64,000 nt of DNA from Bosea sp. RAC05 (lineage in GTDB: Bacteria > Pseudomonadota > Alphaproteobacteria > Rhizobiales > Beijerinckiaceae). The stretch covers positions 1,350,001-1,414,000 of the forward strand of contig NZ_CP016464.1 of the NCBI RefSeq assembly GCF_001713455.1, given 5' to 3'. A model generated the notes under the pieces. The model saw only the letters and a program-made list of their open reading frames with translations. It was not told where the DNA came from and made no database searches. This document shows, piece by piece, positions 17,192 through 26,306 of the stretch (within the stretch, counting starts at the first letter, position 1; each line of letters begins with the position of its first letter). A program made the translations under genes and the position numbers.

Positions 17192-17979
17192 TGCAGACGA
17201 TCCCGCTTCGCCTGAGCGAGAAATGCGTCTGGGGCGCGCTGGGTCTCGTCGGCTTCATCGGGCTCTGGGCGGCGCTGTCGGCCTTCGGCATCGTGCCACG
17301 CCAGTTCCTGCCTTCGCCGCTCGATGTCCTCACCCGCTTCGTCCATCTGCTGACCAACCCCTTCGCCGGGGCGACGCTGCCGCAGCATCTTGCCTCGAGC
17401 TTCCAGCGCTATGCCTATGGCGTGCTGCTGGCGGCCTTCATCGGCGTGCCGCTCGGCCTGCTGATGGGCTGGTTCCGCTGGCTCGACGACGTCGTCACCC
17501 CGCTCTTCGACGGCTTGCGCTTCATCGCGCCGATCGCCTGGGTGCCCTTCGCCGCTTTGTGGTTCGGCGTCGGCATCGGCGGGCCGATCCTGATCATCTT
17601 CGCGGGCGCCTTCCCGCCCTGCCTGATCAACGCCTATCGCGGCGCCCGCTTCGTCGAGCCCCGCCTCATTGAGGCGGCGCGCATGCTCGGCACCGGGCAT
17701 CTGCGGATGATCCTCGAAATCCTGCTGCCGGCGGCGACGCCCTCGATCGTCTCGGGCCTGCGCGTCTCGGCGGGGCTGGGCTGGCAGTCGCTGGTCGGGG
17801 CGGAGCTGATCGTCGCGGCGGCCGGGGTCGGATTCATGATGGTGCAGGCGCAGGCCAATGTCGCGACCCCGACCGTGATGGCCGGCATGGTCGCGATCGG
17901 CCTCGTCGGCATGGCGATCGACGTGATGCTGCGGCAGGGCGAAGCCTGGCTTCGCCGCCGCCGCGGCCTCCAGGCGTAA
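17191..17979 (+). CDS. ABC transporter permease, sulfonate/taurine type (second)
   Basis: 262-residue permease paralogous to the preceding gene. The ATG at 17191 overlaps the upstream stop; longer readings from 16669 are only an out-of-frame shadow of the first permease. The coupling loop reads EAARMLGTGHLRMILEILLPAA, and PRQFLPSPLDVL at the N-terminus matches the SsuC/TauC family. Two permeases are unusual for this transporter class, where a homodimer is common, so the channel here is likely a heterodimer. The ATPase gene follows after 13 nt. Confidence 0.88.
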   Translation: MQTIPLRLSEKCVWGALGLVGFIGLWAALSAFGIVPRQFLPSPLDVLTRFVHLLTNPFAGATLPQHLASSFQRYAYGVLLAAFIGVPLGLLMGWFRWLDDVVTPLFDGLRFIAPIAWVPFAALWFGVGIGGPILIIFAGAFPPCLINAYRGARFVEPRLIEAARMLGTGHLRMILEILLPAATPSIVSGLRVSAGLGWQSLVGAELIVAAAGVGFMMVQAQANVATPTVMAGMVAIGLVGMAIDVMLRQGEAWLRRRRGLQA

Positions 17980-17992
17980 GGGAACGAAGGCG

Positions 17993-18790
17993 ATGGGTTC
18001 GATCCGTTTCGACAAGGTCGACAAGGTCTTCGGTCCGGTGTCGGGCGGCGTGAAGGCGCTCGACGACATCAATCTGGAGATTGCCGACAAGGAGTTCGTC
18101 GCGATCGTCGGCCCCTCCGGCTGCGGCAAGACGACCTGCCTGCGCATGGTCGCCGGCTTCGAGCCGCCCAGCGCCGGCATCGTCAGCGTCAACGGCAAGG
18201 CGGTGACGGAGCCGGGCCCCGATCGTGCCGTGGTCTTCCAGCAATTCGCGCTGTTTCCGTGGAAGACGGTGCGCGAGAACATCGAGCTCGGCCTGCGCAA
18301 CAAGAACCTGCCGAGGGCTGAGCGCGACGGGCTGGTTGCCGGCGCGCTCAAGCTCATGAACCTCGAGAGCCATGCCGATGCCTTCCCGCATCAACTCTCG
18401 GGCGGCATGCAGCAGCGCGTCGCCATCGCCCGCGCCTATGTGCTCGATCCCGAAGTGCTGCTGATGGACGAGCCCTTCGGCGCGCTCGACGCGCAGACCC
18501 GCGTCGTCATGCAGGAGGAACTGGTGCGGCTGGCGCGGGTCAATCCGCGCACCGTGCTGTTCATCACCCATGCGGTGGAGGAGGCGGTCTATCTCGCCGA
18601 CCGGGTCGCGATCATGACCCGCCGCCCGGGCCGCATCAAGGAGGTGCTCGACATCCGCTCGGTGCGGCAGGCCGAGAACTGGGACCGCCATGAGCGCATC
18701 GAGGATGTGATGGATCTCGAATCCTTCGTCCATCTGCGCACCCAGATCTGGAAGTCGCTGCGCGAGGAGAAGGGCGCCCATGGGGTCTGA
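17993..18790 (+). CDS. ABC transporter ATP-binding protein, SsuB/TauB type
   Basis: 265-residue ATPase that energises the two permeases. Walker A is GPSGCGKTT, the Q-loop sits in VFQQFALFPW, the signature is LSGGMQQR, Walker B is VLLMDEPFGALD and the switch His is in FITHAVEEA. All catalytic residues are present. The C-terminal tail (about 30 residues after RPGRIKEVL) is typical of the nitrate/sulfonate/taurine class. The last 11 nt overlap the start of the DegT-type gene at 18780, so translation of the two is probably coupled. Confidence 0.92.
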   Translation: MGSIRFDKVDKVFGPVSGGVKALDDINLEIADKEFVAIVGPSGCGKTTCLRMVAGFEPPSAGIVSVNGKAVTEPGPDRAVVFQQFALFPWKTVRENIELGLRNKNLPRAERDGLVAGALKLMNLESHADAFPHQLSGGMQQRVAIARAYVLDPEVLLMDEPFGALDAQTRVVMQEELVRLARVNPRTVLFITHAVEEAVYLADRVAIMTRRPGRIKEVLDIRSVRQAENWDRHERIEDVMDLESFVHLRTQIWKSLREEKGAHGV

Positions 18791-20036
18791 CCTCGCCACA
18801 CTGCCGCGCCTCGCGCGCGACCTGACCGAACCGGAGCCGATTCCCGAGGCGGGCATCGCGCGCGCCTGCGAACTGATGCGCTCGGGCCGGCTGTTCCGCT
18901 ATGGCGAGATGGGCGCCGACCAGAACGACGTCGCCCTCTTGGAGCAGGAATTCGCCGCCTTCGTCGGCCGGCGCTATTGCGTCGCCGTCAACTCCGGTGG
19001 CGCCGCTTTGTGCCTGGCGCTGAAGGTGCTGGACCTGCAGCCGGGCGAACCGGTGCTGGTCAATGGCTTCACGCTGGCGCCGGTGCCCGGCGCCATCCTG
19101 CATGCCGGCGGCCGGCCGGTGCTGGTCGAGGTCGGCCCGGACTACGTCATCGACTGCGAGGATCTGCGGGCCAAGGCCCGCGCCTCGGGCGCCCGCATCC
19201 TGATGCTGTCTCACATGCGCGGGCACATCGCCGACATGGATGCGGTGATGGCCGCCTGCGACGAACTCGGGCTGCTCCTGGTCGAGGATTGCGCCCATGC
19301 GCTCTGCGCCGCCTGGGACGGCCGCGCCATCGGCACCTTCGGCGCAGCGGCCGCCTTCAGCGCCCAGACCTACAAGCATCTCAACGCCGGCGAGGGCGGT
19401 TTCCTCCTGCTGGACGATGACGACCGCATCGCCCGGGCCATCCTGCATTCGGGCAGCTACATGCTGCACGCCCAGCATCGCAGCGCGCCACCCGCCGAGG
19501 TCATCGCCGCCTGGGAGGAACGGACCCCCAATTTCAGCATGCGGATGACGGCGCTCGCCGCCGCGCTGCTGCGGCCGCAACTGCACGACCTGCCGCGCCG
19601 TGCAGCGCGCTGGAACGCCATCCATGACCGGATCGGCGCGGCCATCGCGCGCTCGCAGCATGTCCGGCTGCCACCACGTTCGCCCAAGGACCGCTATGGC
19701 GCGACCTCGGTCCAGTTCTCGCTGCTGGGCTTCGACGATTCCGAGATCGCTGCGGTCCTCGAGCGCTGCGCCGCCCGCGGCCTGCCGATCAAATGGTTCG
19801 GCGCCGGCCGGCAGCGCGGCTTCACCAGCGCGCCGCGCCATTGGCGCTATGCGGGCGAGCAGGGGCCGATGGCGCAGACCCACGCCATCCTGGCCGGGCT
19901 CTGCGACATTCGCACGCCGCTCTCGCTGACCGATGAAGATTGCGACCTCGTCGCCGACATTCTGCGCGAGGCCATCGAGACCGTCGTCTCCGCCCGGGCG
20001 GAGACAGGGAAAACCGGGCGGGCTGCAACAGGCTGA
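18780..20036 (+). CDS. DegT/DnrJ/EryC1/StrS family PLP-dependent enzyme
   Basis: 418-residue fold-type I PLP enzyme of the sugar-aminotransferase family. The cofactor region is clear: NSGGAALCLALKVL near the phosphate site, VEDCAHALCA with the PLP-ring Asp, and the Schiff-base Lys at about residue 199 in QTYKHLNAGEGG. Members normally transaminate nucleotide-linked keto sugars, yet no sugar-nucleotide gene is nearby. Here the gene overlaps the transporter ATPase by 11 nt and precedes the binding protein, so it belongs to the transport operon. Transamination of the imported compound, or removal of its amino group, is possible but is only inference. Confidence 0.85.
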   Translation: MGSDLATLPRLARDLTEPEPIPEAGIARACELMRSGRLFRYGEMGADQNDVALLEQEFAAFVGRRYCVAVNSGGAALCLALKVLDLQPGEPVLVNGFTLAPVPGAILHAGGRPVLVEVGPDYVIDCEDLRAKARASGARILMLSHMRGHIADMDAVMAACDELGLLLVEDCAHALCAAWDGRAIGTFGAAAAFSAQTYKHLNAGEGGFLLLDDDDRIARAILHSGSYMLHAQHRSAPPAEVIAAWEERTPNFSMRMTALAAALLRPQLHDLPRRAARWNAIHDRIGAAIARSQHVRLPPRSPKDRYGATSVQFSLLGFDDSEIAAVLERCAARGLPIKWFGAGRQRGFTSAPRHWRYAGEQGPMAQTHAILAGLCDIRTPLSLTDEDCDLVADILREAIETVVSARAETGKTGRAATG

Positions 20037-20069
20037 GACCGGGCTAACGACAACAGGGAGAAAACGAAG

Positions 20070-21119
20070 ATGAAACGCATCGTTGCCGGATTGGGGATCG
20101 CCGCCGCGCTGGCCTTTGCCGCGCCTTCGCCGGGCCAGGCACAGACCGCCATCGGCGTCAGCTACCAGCCCTCGCTCTACTGGGCGCTGCCGTTCCACTA
20201 CGCCACCGTGAAGGGCTGGTGGAAGGATGTCGGCCTGACGCCGAACTTCTCGACCTTCCCGGCCGGCGCGCCGCAGATTGCGGCCTCCGCCGCCAAATCC
20301 TGGGATGTCGGCGGCACCGGCTCGGTTCCTGCCGTGCTCGGCGCGGTGCGCTTCAACATCCTGACCATCGGCATCACCAACGACGAGTCGAAGACCAATG
20401 CGATGATGGTGCGCGGCGACAAGTTCGACGCGATCAAGGCCGATCCGAAGCTGCTGAAGGGCCAGAAGCTGCTCCTCACCACCAACTCCACGGTGGATTA
20501 CGCGGCACGCAAATGCCTGACCAAGTTCGGCCTGCAGCAGAGCGATATGCAGTTCGTCAATCTCGGCCAGGCCCAGATTATCACCGCGATCACCTCCAAC
20601 AATGGCGATGTCGCCGGCGTCTGGGCGCCCAACACCTACACGCTCGAGGAGCGCGCCAACGCCAAATATCTCTGCTCTGGCGCCGATGCCGGCGCGATCG
20701 TGCCCGGCGCGCTGATCGTGCGCGGCGATTTCGCCAAGGAGCGGCCCGAGGACGTCGCGAAGTTCCTGGCCGTCTTCCTGCGCGGCTGGTCCTGGGCCAA
20801 GGCCAACCCGGCCGAGGCGCGCACGCTGGCGCTCGATTTCTACAAGCAGGGCGGGCTCGAGGTGACGCCCAAGGCGATGGACCAGGAGTTCGCGCTGCGG
20901 CCGACCTTCGGCCTCGACGAGCAGCTCAAGCTGATGGCGCGGGGCTCAGGCGCCTCGACGGTGGATGGCTGGTTCTCCGAGATCGGCAAGTTCATCACCG
21001 AGGTCGGGACGATTCCCTCCAACCCCGACGCCAAGAGCTACGTCACCGACGACTTCCTGAAGCGCGTCGCGGCCGACCCCAAGCTCAAGGCCTTCGCGAC
21101 CGAGTTCGACAAGAAGTAA
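20070..21119 (+). CDS. ABC transporter substrate-binding protein (NMT1/TauA/SsuA type)
   Basis: 349-residue periplasmic binding protein with a Sec signal peptide (MKRIVAGLGIAAALAFAAP, cleavage near AQA). The mature sequence has the NMT1/SsuA-like pattern: YWALPFHYATVKGWWKDVGL, then FPAGAPQIAASAAKSWDVGG, where the ligand-binding domains of taurine, sulfonate and nitrate carriers lie. It delivers substrate to the two permeases. A strong stem-loop follows the gene at 21145-21170. The ligand is inferred, not seen: the adjacent dehydrogenases suggest a C3 sulfonate. Confidence 0.85.
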   Translation: MKRIVAGLGIAAALAFAAPSPGQAQTAIGVSYQPSLYWALPFHYATVKGWWKDVGLTPNFSTFPAGAPQIAASAAKSWDVGGTGSVPAVLGAVRFNILTIGITNDESKTNAMMVRGDKFDAIKADPKLLKGQKLLLTTNSTVDYAARKCLTKFGLQQSDMQFVNLGQAQIITAITSNNGDVAGVWAPNTYTLEERANAKYLCSGADAGAIVPGALIVRGDFAKERPEDVAKFLAVFLRGWSWAKANPAEARTLALDFYKQGGLEVTPKAMDQEFALRPTFGLDEQLKLMARGSGASTVDGWFSEIGKFITEVGTIPSNPDAKSYVTDDFLKRVAADPKLKAFATEFDKK

Positions 21120-21144
21120 CCGGGCTCACGATCGACCGACCGCT

Positions 21145-22519
<1,375 letters not shown>

Positions 22520-22522
22520 GCG

Positions 22523-23293
22523 ATGTTCCGGCTGACCTCGCTCTTCGACCTCACCGGCAAGACGGCGCTGGTCACCGGCGGCAACAGCGGCATCGGGCTC
22601 GCCATGGCCCGCGCGCTGGGGCTGGCGGGCGCGCATCTCGTCATCGTCGCAAGACGGGAAGACGCACTGCGCGAGGCGGCCGAAGGGCTGCGGGCGGACG
22701 GCATCGCGGCCGACATCATCGCCGCCGATCTCGCCTCGCCGGAGGCGGGCACCACTCTGGCGGCGGCCTGCGAGCGGCTGGGGCGGACCATCGACATCCT
22801 CGTCAATGTCGCCGGGCTCAATCTGCGCCAGCCCTTCATGCAGGTTTCGGCCGAGGCTTTCGACCTGCATATGGCGGTGCATCTGCGCGCGCCCTTCCTG
22901 CTGACCCAGGCTTTCGCACCGGGGATGGCGCAGCGCGGCTATGGCCGCATCGTCAACATCGCCTCGCTACAGAGCTACCGCGCCTTCCCCGACTGCGCGC
23001 CCTATGGCGCGGCGAAGGGCGGCGTCGTCCAGCTGACGCGGGCCATCGCCGAGGAATGGTCGCGCCATGGCGTCACCTGCAACGCGATCGCGCCGGGTTT
23101 CTTCCCGACGCCGCTGACGGCCCCCGTCTTCGCCGATCCCGCGCGCGCCGCCAAGAACGCGGCGCAGACCGCCATCGGCCGCAATGGCGAACTCGACGAT
23201 CTCGCCGGCGCCACGGTCTTCCTGGCCTCGCCGGCCTCGGCCTATGTCACCGGCCAGACCCTGGCCGTCGATGGCGGCTTCACCGCCAAATGA
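22523..23293 (+). CDS. SDR family oxidoreductase (HpsO-like by context)
   Basis: 256-residue classical SDR. The cofactor motif TGGNSGIG is near residue 19, the NVAG variant of NNAG near 93, catalytic Ser in NIASLQSY, and YGAAKGGVVQLTRAI gives the active-site Tyr and Lys. It resembles the gluconate 5-dehydrogenase/3-oxoacyl reductase type. It begins 3 nt after the HpsN-like gene, so it is co-translated. In known DHPS clusters an SDR (HpsO) acts on carbon 2 of one enantiomer; I infer that role from the neighbours alone. The R rather than D in IVARRED suggests NADP use. Confidence 0.8.
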   Translation: MFRLTSLFDLTGKTALVTGGNSGIGLAMARALGLAGAHLVIVARREDALREAAEGLRADGIAADIIAADLASPEAGTTLAAACERLGRTIDILVNVAGLNLRQPFMQVSAEAFDLHMAVHLRAPFLLTQAFAPGMAQRGYGRIVNIASLQSYRAFPDCAPYGAAKGGVVQLTRAIAEEWSRHGVTCNAIAPGFFPTPLTAPVFADPARAAKNAAQTAIGRNGELDDLAGATVFLASPASAYVTGQTLAVDGGFTAK

Positions 23294-23306
23294 GGAGGGT
23301 CGCCGC

Positions 23307-24296
23307 ATGAAGGCGCTGGTCTATACCGGTCCCAACGGCCTCGTCTTCCGCGACGAGCCGGACCCCGTGCCGCAGGCCGACGAGGTTCTGGTCAGGGTCG
23401 AGGCGGTCGGCATCTGCGGCTCGGACATGCATGCCTATCACGGCTTCGATGCGCGCCGCCCGCCGCCGCTGATCCTCGGCCACGAGGCGGCGGGGCGCAT
23501 CGCGACGGGGCCGCGTGCGGGCGAGCGCGTCACCATCAACCCGCTCGTGGTCGACCCGGCCTGCCCCTATGCGATCGAGGGGCGCTGGCATCTCTCGCCG
23601 ACGCGGCAGATCATCTCGATGCCGCCACGGCCCGGCGCCTTCGCGGAGCTGGTTCGAATTCCCCAGCGCAACCTGACGCCGGTTCCCGACGCCATGCCGA
23701 TCGCCCATGCGGCGCTGGCCGAACCCGTCGCCGTCTCCTGGCATGCGGTGCGGACCGGCTTGCAGCGGCTGCACCAGCCGCTCGCGGCCTGCCGGGTCGT
23801 GGTGCTCGGCGGCGGCGCGATCGGGCTGGCCGCCGGGCTGGTCGCGCGGCTGTTCGGCGCCCGCGACCTCGTCATCGGCGAAACCAACCCGCAGCGCCGC
23901 GCGACGGTGGCGGCGGAAGGCATCGCGGTCTATCGGCCCGGCGAGGACGAGCCGGAGGACAACAGCGCCGATCTCGTCATCGACGCGGTCGGCGCCGATG
24001 CGACCCGGGCGGCCGCCTGCCGCATGGCGCGTCCCGGCGGCGTCATCGTCCATGTCGGCCTGCTGCCCGGGCAGGGCGGCCTCGACATCCGCAAGATCAC
24101 CCTCCAGGAGATCACGCTGGCCGGCGTCTACTGCTACACGCCCGCCGATTTCGGCCAGACCGTCGAGGCGCTGGCTCAAGGCCGCCTCGGCGCCCTCGGC
24201 TGGACGGAGCACCGTCCGCTCCATGAGGGCGCCCGGGCCTTCGCCGACATCGACGCCGGCCGCGTCGGCGCCGCCAAGATCATCTTCGAGACCTGA
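23307..24296 (+). CDS. Zinc-type alcohol dehydrogenase lacking the structural zinc cysteines (HpsP-like by context)
   Basis: 329-residue medium-chain dehydrogenase. The ATG at 23307 has GAGGAGGG about 8 nt upstream; a longer frame from 23184 is a shadow of the SDR. The catalytic zinc ligands are present: Cys in GICGSDMHAYHG and His-Glu in LGHEAAG. The nucleotide site reads VVVLGGGAIGLAAG. The four-cysteine structural zinc lobe is missing: after VDPACPYAIEGRWHLSP only one Cys of the usual set remains. Such loss is known in other branches of the family. In DHPS clusters a medium-chain dehydrogenase (HpsP) acts on carbon 2; that role is inferred from position. Last gene of the operon. Confidence 0.8.
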   Translation: MKALVYTGPNGLVFRDEPDPVPQADEVLVRVEAVGICGSDMHAYHGFDARRPPPLILGHEAAGRIATGPRAGERVTINPLVVDPACPYAIEGRWHLSPTRQIISMPPRPGAFAELVRIPQRNLTPVPDAMPIAHAALAEPVAVSWHAVRTGLQRLHQPLAACRVVVLGGGAIGLAAGLVARLFGARDLVIGETNPQRRATVAAEGIAVYRPGEDEPEDNSADLVIDAVGADATRAAACRMARPGGVIVHVGLLPGQGGLDIRKITLQEITLAGVYCYTPADFGQTVEALAQGRLGALGWTEHRPLHEGARAFADIDAGRVGAAKIIFET

Positions 24297-24716
24297 AGCA
24301 CCGTCCCGATGGTGAGGATGGGCCGCGGCCCCCGCTGAAGGGGATCACGGTCCCGGACATCGGCTTGGCGACGGTCTGGTTCGTGACACGAATTGGACGT
24401 CGTAATGCTCGGCAGCCCCGACCCGCCAGAACCGTCAGCCGCATCGAGGAGATGGGCTGGTGCTGCGAGAGGGGATTGAGCTGGCCTGCAAACTAATGAA
24501 AACAACGGATTAAGGCGTTGTTTGTGACGCTGCGACGCGCCAGAAGACGTTACGCTCTCGACTGACGGGGGCTTTGGAGAAGGCAGCCTGTGGGCAAGCG
24601 GGAACAGGAACGGCTGGGTCGGCAGGGTCCGGAGTGAGATGTGAGCCGACGGACGATCCGCGTCGCCTGCTCGTTTGTGGCGGGTCTCATCAACGGGCGG
24701 GGCACACCGAGAGCAG
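24297..24716. other. 420-nt gene-free spacer between convergent operons
   Basis: No reading frame in this gap gives a recognisable protein and no integrase or transposase remnant was seen. Its one clear feature is the near copy of the tRNA-Thr 3' end at 24456-24482, listed separately. A locally AT-rich stretch lies near 24490-24520. The gap is unusually long for two converging gene sets in this tightly packed window. Confidence 0.6.
24456..24482 (-). repeat. Copy of the tRNA-Thr 3' end (possible attachment-site scar)
   Basis: 27 nt that match 45558-45584 at 25 positions. The matched part is the 3' half of the T-arm, the acceptor strand, the CCA and 2 nt beyond, in the same orientation as the intact tRNA-Thr gene 21 kb away. 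The rest of a tRNA does not follow. Fragments of tRNA 3' ends are typical of the far attachment site left by tRNA-targeting integrases. The fragment lies on the 3' side of the tRNA, which is the expected geometry. No integrase is present in the window. Confidence 0.65.
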
Positions 24717-25493
24717 TCAATAGGTCGCCCGGCCGCCTGACAGGTCGAAGATCCCGCCAGTCGAGAACGAGCACTCGTCGGATGACAGCCAGAGCACCAT
24801 TCGCGCCACTTCCTCGACCTCGACAAAGCGCGCCATCGGGATGCGTCCGAGGATATCGGCGCGGCGTTCCGCCGAGATTTCGCGCGCCATCGCCGTCTCG
24901 GCCGCTGCCGGGGTGATCGCTGTGACGATGATGCCGTCCCGAGCCGTCTCCTTGGCAACGCTTTTGGTCAGCGCGATCAGCCCGGCCTTCGAGGCGCTGT
25001 AGGCGACGGCGCTGGCCATGCCCTCCTTGCCCTGGATCGAGGCGATGTTGACGACATGGCCGCGCAACGGATGCGGTGTCACGCGCGATGGTCGCGATGC
25101 CTGCTGGCGCATGCGCCCGACGACGGCACGCGTCACCAGATAGGCGCCGAAGAGGTTGACCTGCAGAACGCGCTGGAAGTCCTCGGGCGAGGTCTCCCAG
25201 ATCGGCTTCACTTCTCCGAGCACACCGGCATTGTTGATCAGGATGTCGATCCGGCCATGTGCGGAGAAAGCCGCCGCCGTGGCCCGATCGACCGCTGACC
25301 GGTCGGTGATGTCGACGGTGCGGATGCTGGCGCCCAGCTCGGTTGCCGCCTCGGCGAGGCCGGCCGCATTGGCGTCCCAGAGCTCGACCCCTGCGCCGGC
25401 GTCGAGAAGGGCGCGAGCGATACCGAGCCCCAGCCCGCCGGCGCCGCCGGTGACGATCGCGAACCGACCGGACAGGTTATAGATCGCGCCCAT
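24717..25493 (-). CDS. SDR family oxidoreductase
   Basis: 258-residue classical SDR starting at the ATG at 25491-25493 (a longer in-frame reading to 26117 is a shadow of the next gene). The cofactor motif TGGAGGLGLG is near residue 15, NNAG near 87-90, catalytic Ser in NIASIQGK, and YSASK carries the Tyr and Lys. Its start overlaps the stop of the DUF4286-like gene by 1 nt (ATGA), so the two form a coupled pair. Both face away from the IclR gene and its transporter operon. Substrate unknown; the pair likely acts on the compound that transporter brings in. Confidence 0.88.
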   Translation of the reverse strand: MGAIYNLSGRFAIVTGGAGGLGLGIARALLDAGAGVELWDANAAGLAEAATELGASIRTVDITDRSAVDRATAAAFSAHGRIDILINNAGVLGEVKPIWETSPEDFQRVLQVNLFGAYLVTRAVVGRMRQQASRPSRVTPHPLRGHVVNIASIQGKEGMASAVAYSASKAGLIALTKSVAKETARDGIIVTAITPAAAETAMAREISAERRADILGRIPMARFVEVEEVARMVLWLSSDECSFSTGGIFDLSGGRATY

Positions 25494-26191
25494 CAGCCGG
25501 CACTCCAGGCCGTCTTGGTCCGGGTGATCTGATGGCGATAAAGCCCGAGCGAATAGGGGGCCTGGCCACCGATCGCATCGAGCTTGCCTGCCGAAAGTTC
25601 GGCTTTCGCCATCGCGACGAAGGCGGCTTCGTCGCCCCAGCCCTCGAGCAGGAGCACCCAGCGCGGCACGGTATTGGCAACGCCACGCGCCTTCTGCTCG
25701 GCGGTGGCAACACCGCTCGCCTCGGCGTCGGCTGTCAGGAGATGCACTGCCGCGACGCCAGGCCGGGCGAGCAGATCGGGAATGGTCCGGCGTTGCAAGG
25801 TCGCCATATGACCTGTCGCATCCGCCTCGGCCACATCGTAGCGCAAGGTCGCGATCAGGCCGCCCTGAGCCGGCCCCGTGCTGAGGGCGACGCGGCAGAT
25901 CGAGCGTGCCACCGAGCGGAAGTGCTTCACGGCCGAAAGGGTCCAGGGTGTCGGCGCGTTGACCCGCGCCGTGTAGTCCTGGCCCTTGAGCACCTCGACG
26001 CTCAGGGCCTCGTAAAGATTGAAGAACTCGAGATCGGCCTCGATGGCAACGAAGCGCCGGCCCCGCTGGAATCCGGGGATGCCGACCCGCTCGGGCATGT
26101 GCTCCCGGCCGTGCCAAGCGTAGAATTCGTCGCGCCCTTCTGCCGCGATGTCATGCCAGATCGCGACTGCGCCTTCTCCCGACAAACTCAC
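25493..26191 (-). CDS. DUF4286/EthD-like dimeric alpha-beta barrel protein
   Basis: 232 residues from a GTG at 26189-26191, chosen because GGAGG lies about 9 nt upstream; a GTG at 26242 would add 17 residues with no homology. The sequence contains AIWHDIAAEGRDEFYAWHGR and HMPERVGIPGFQRGRRF, the pattern I associate with DUF4286 and EthD-like proteins, and a second repeat-like half around YRHQIT. Small proteins of this fold dimerise into barrels and often act as accessory or cyclising factors in degradation of organic molecules. Function unknown here. First gene of a two-gene unit with the SDR, under the palindrome at 26264-26286. Confidence 0.6.
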   Translation of the reverse strand: MSLSGEGAVAIWHDIAAEGRDEFYAWHGREHMPERVGIPGFQRGRRFVAIEADLEFFNLYEALSVEVLKGQDYTARVNAPTPWTLSAVKHFRSVARSICRVALSTGPAQGGLIATLRYDVAEADATGHMATLQRRTIPDLLARPGVAAVHLLTADAEASGVATAEQKARGVANTVPRWVLLLEGWGDEAAFVAMAKAELSAGKLDAIGGQAPYSLGLYRHQITRTKTAWSAG

Positions 26192-26263
26192 CTGCGATCC
26201 CTCCGCCCAAGATGCAGGCGCGTTGACACCGCCTGTCGGCACCCATATACGAAATCCAATTCC

Positions 26264-26286
26264 GAAATGGAAACAATTTCCATTTC
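26264..26286. promoter_or_regulatory. IclR-type palindromic operator
   Basis: A perfect inverted repeat of two 10-nt arms (GAAATGGAAA and TTTCCATTTC) around a 3-nt spacer. It lies between the divergent DUF4286-like gene and the IclR gene, 20 nt before the IclR GTG and 72 nt from the other start. IclR proteins bind AT-rich palindromes of this size, so it probably controls both directions. Confidence 0.7.
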
Positions 26287-26306
26287 ATGAAGTCGGAGGG
26301 CGGTGC

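Noticed and set aside
24456-24482. A second functional tRNA
   Set aside because: Only the last part of the T-arm and the acceptor strand are present; no anticodon arm or 5' half follows.
24297-24716. A hidden integrase or transposase remnant next to the tRNA-like fragment
   Set aside because: All frames were read by eye and none shows a recombinase motif or a sensible protein sequence.
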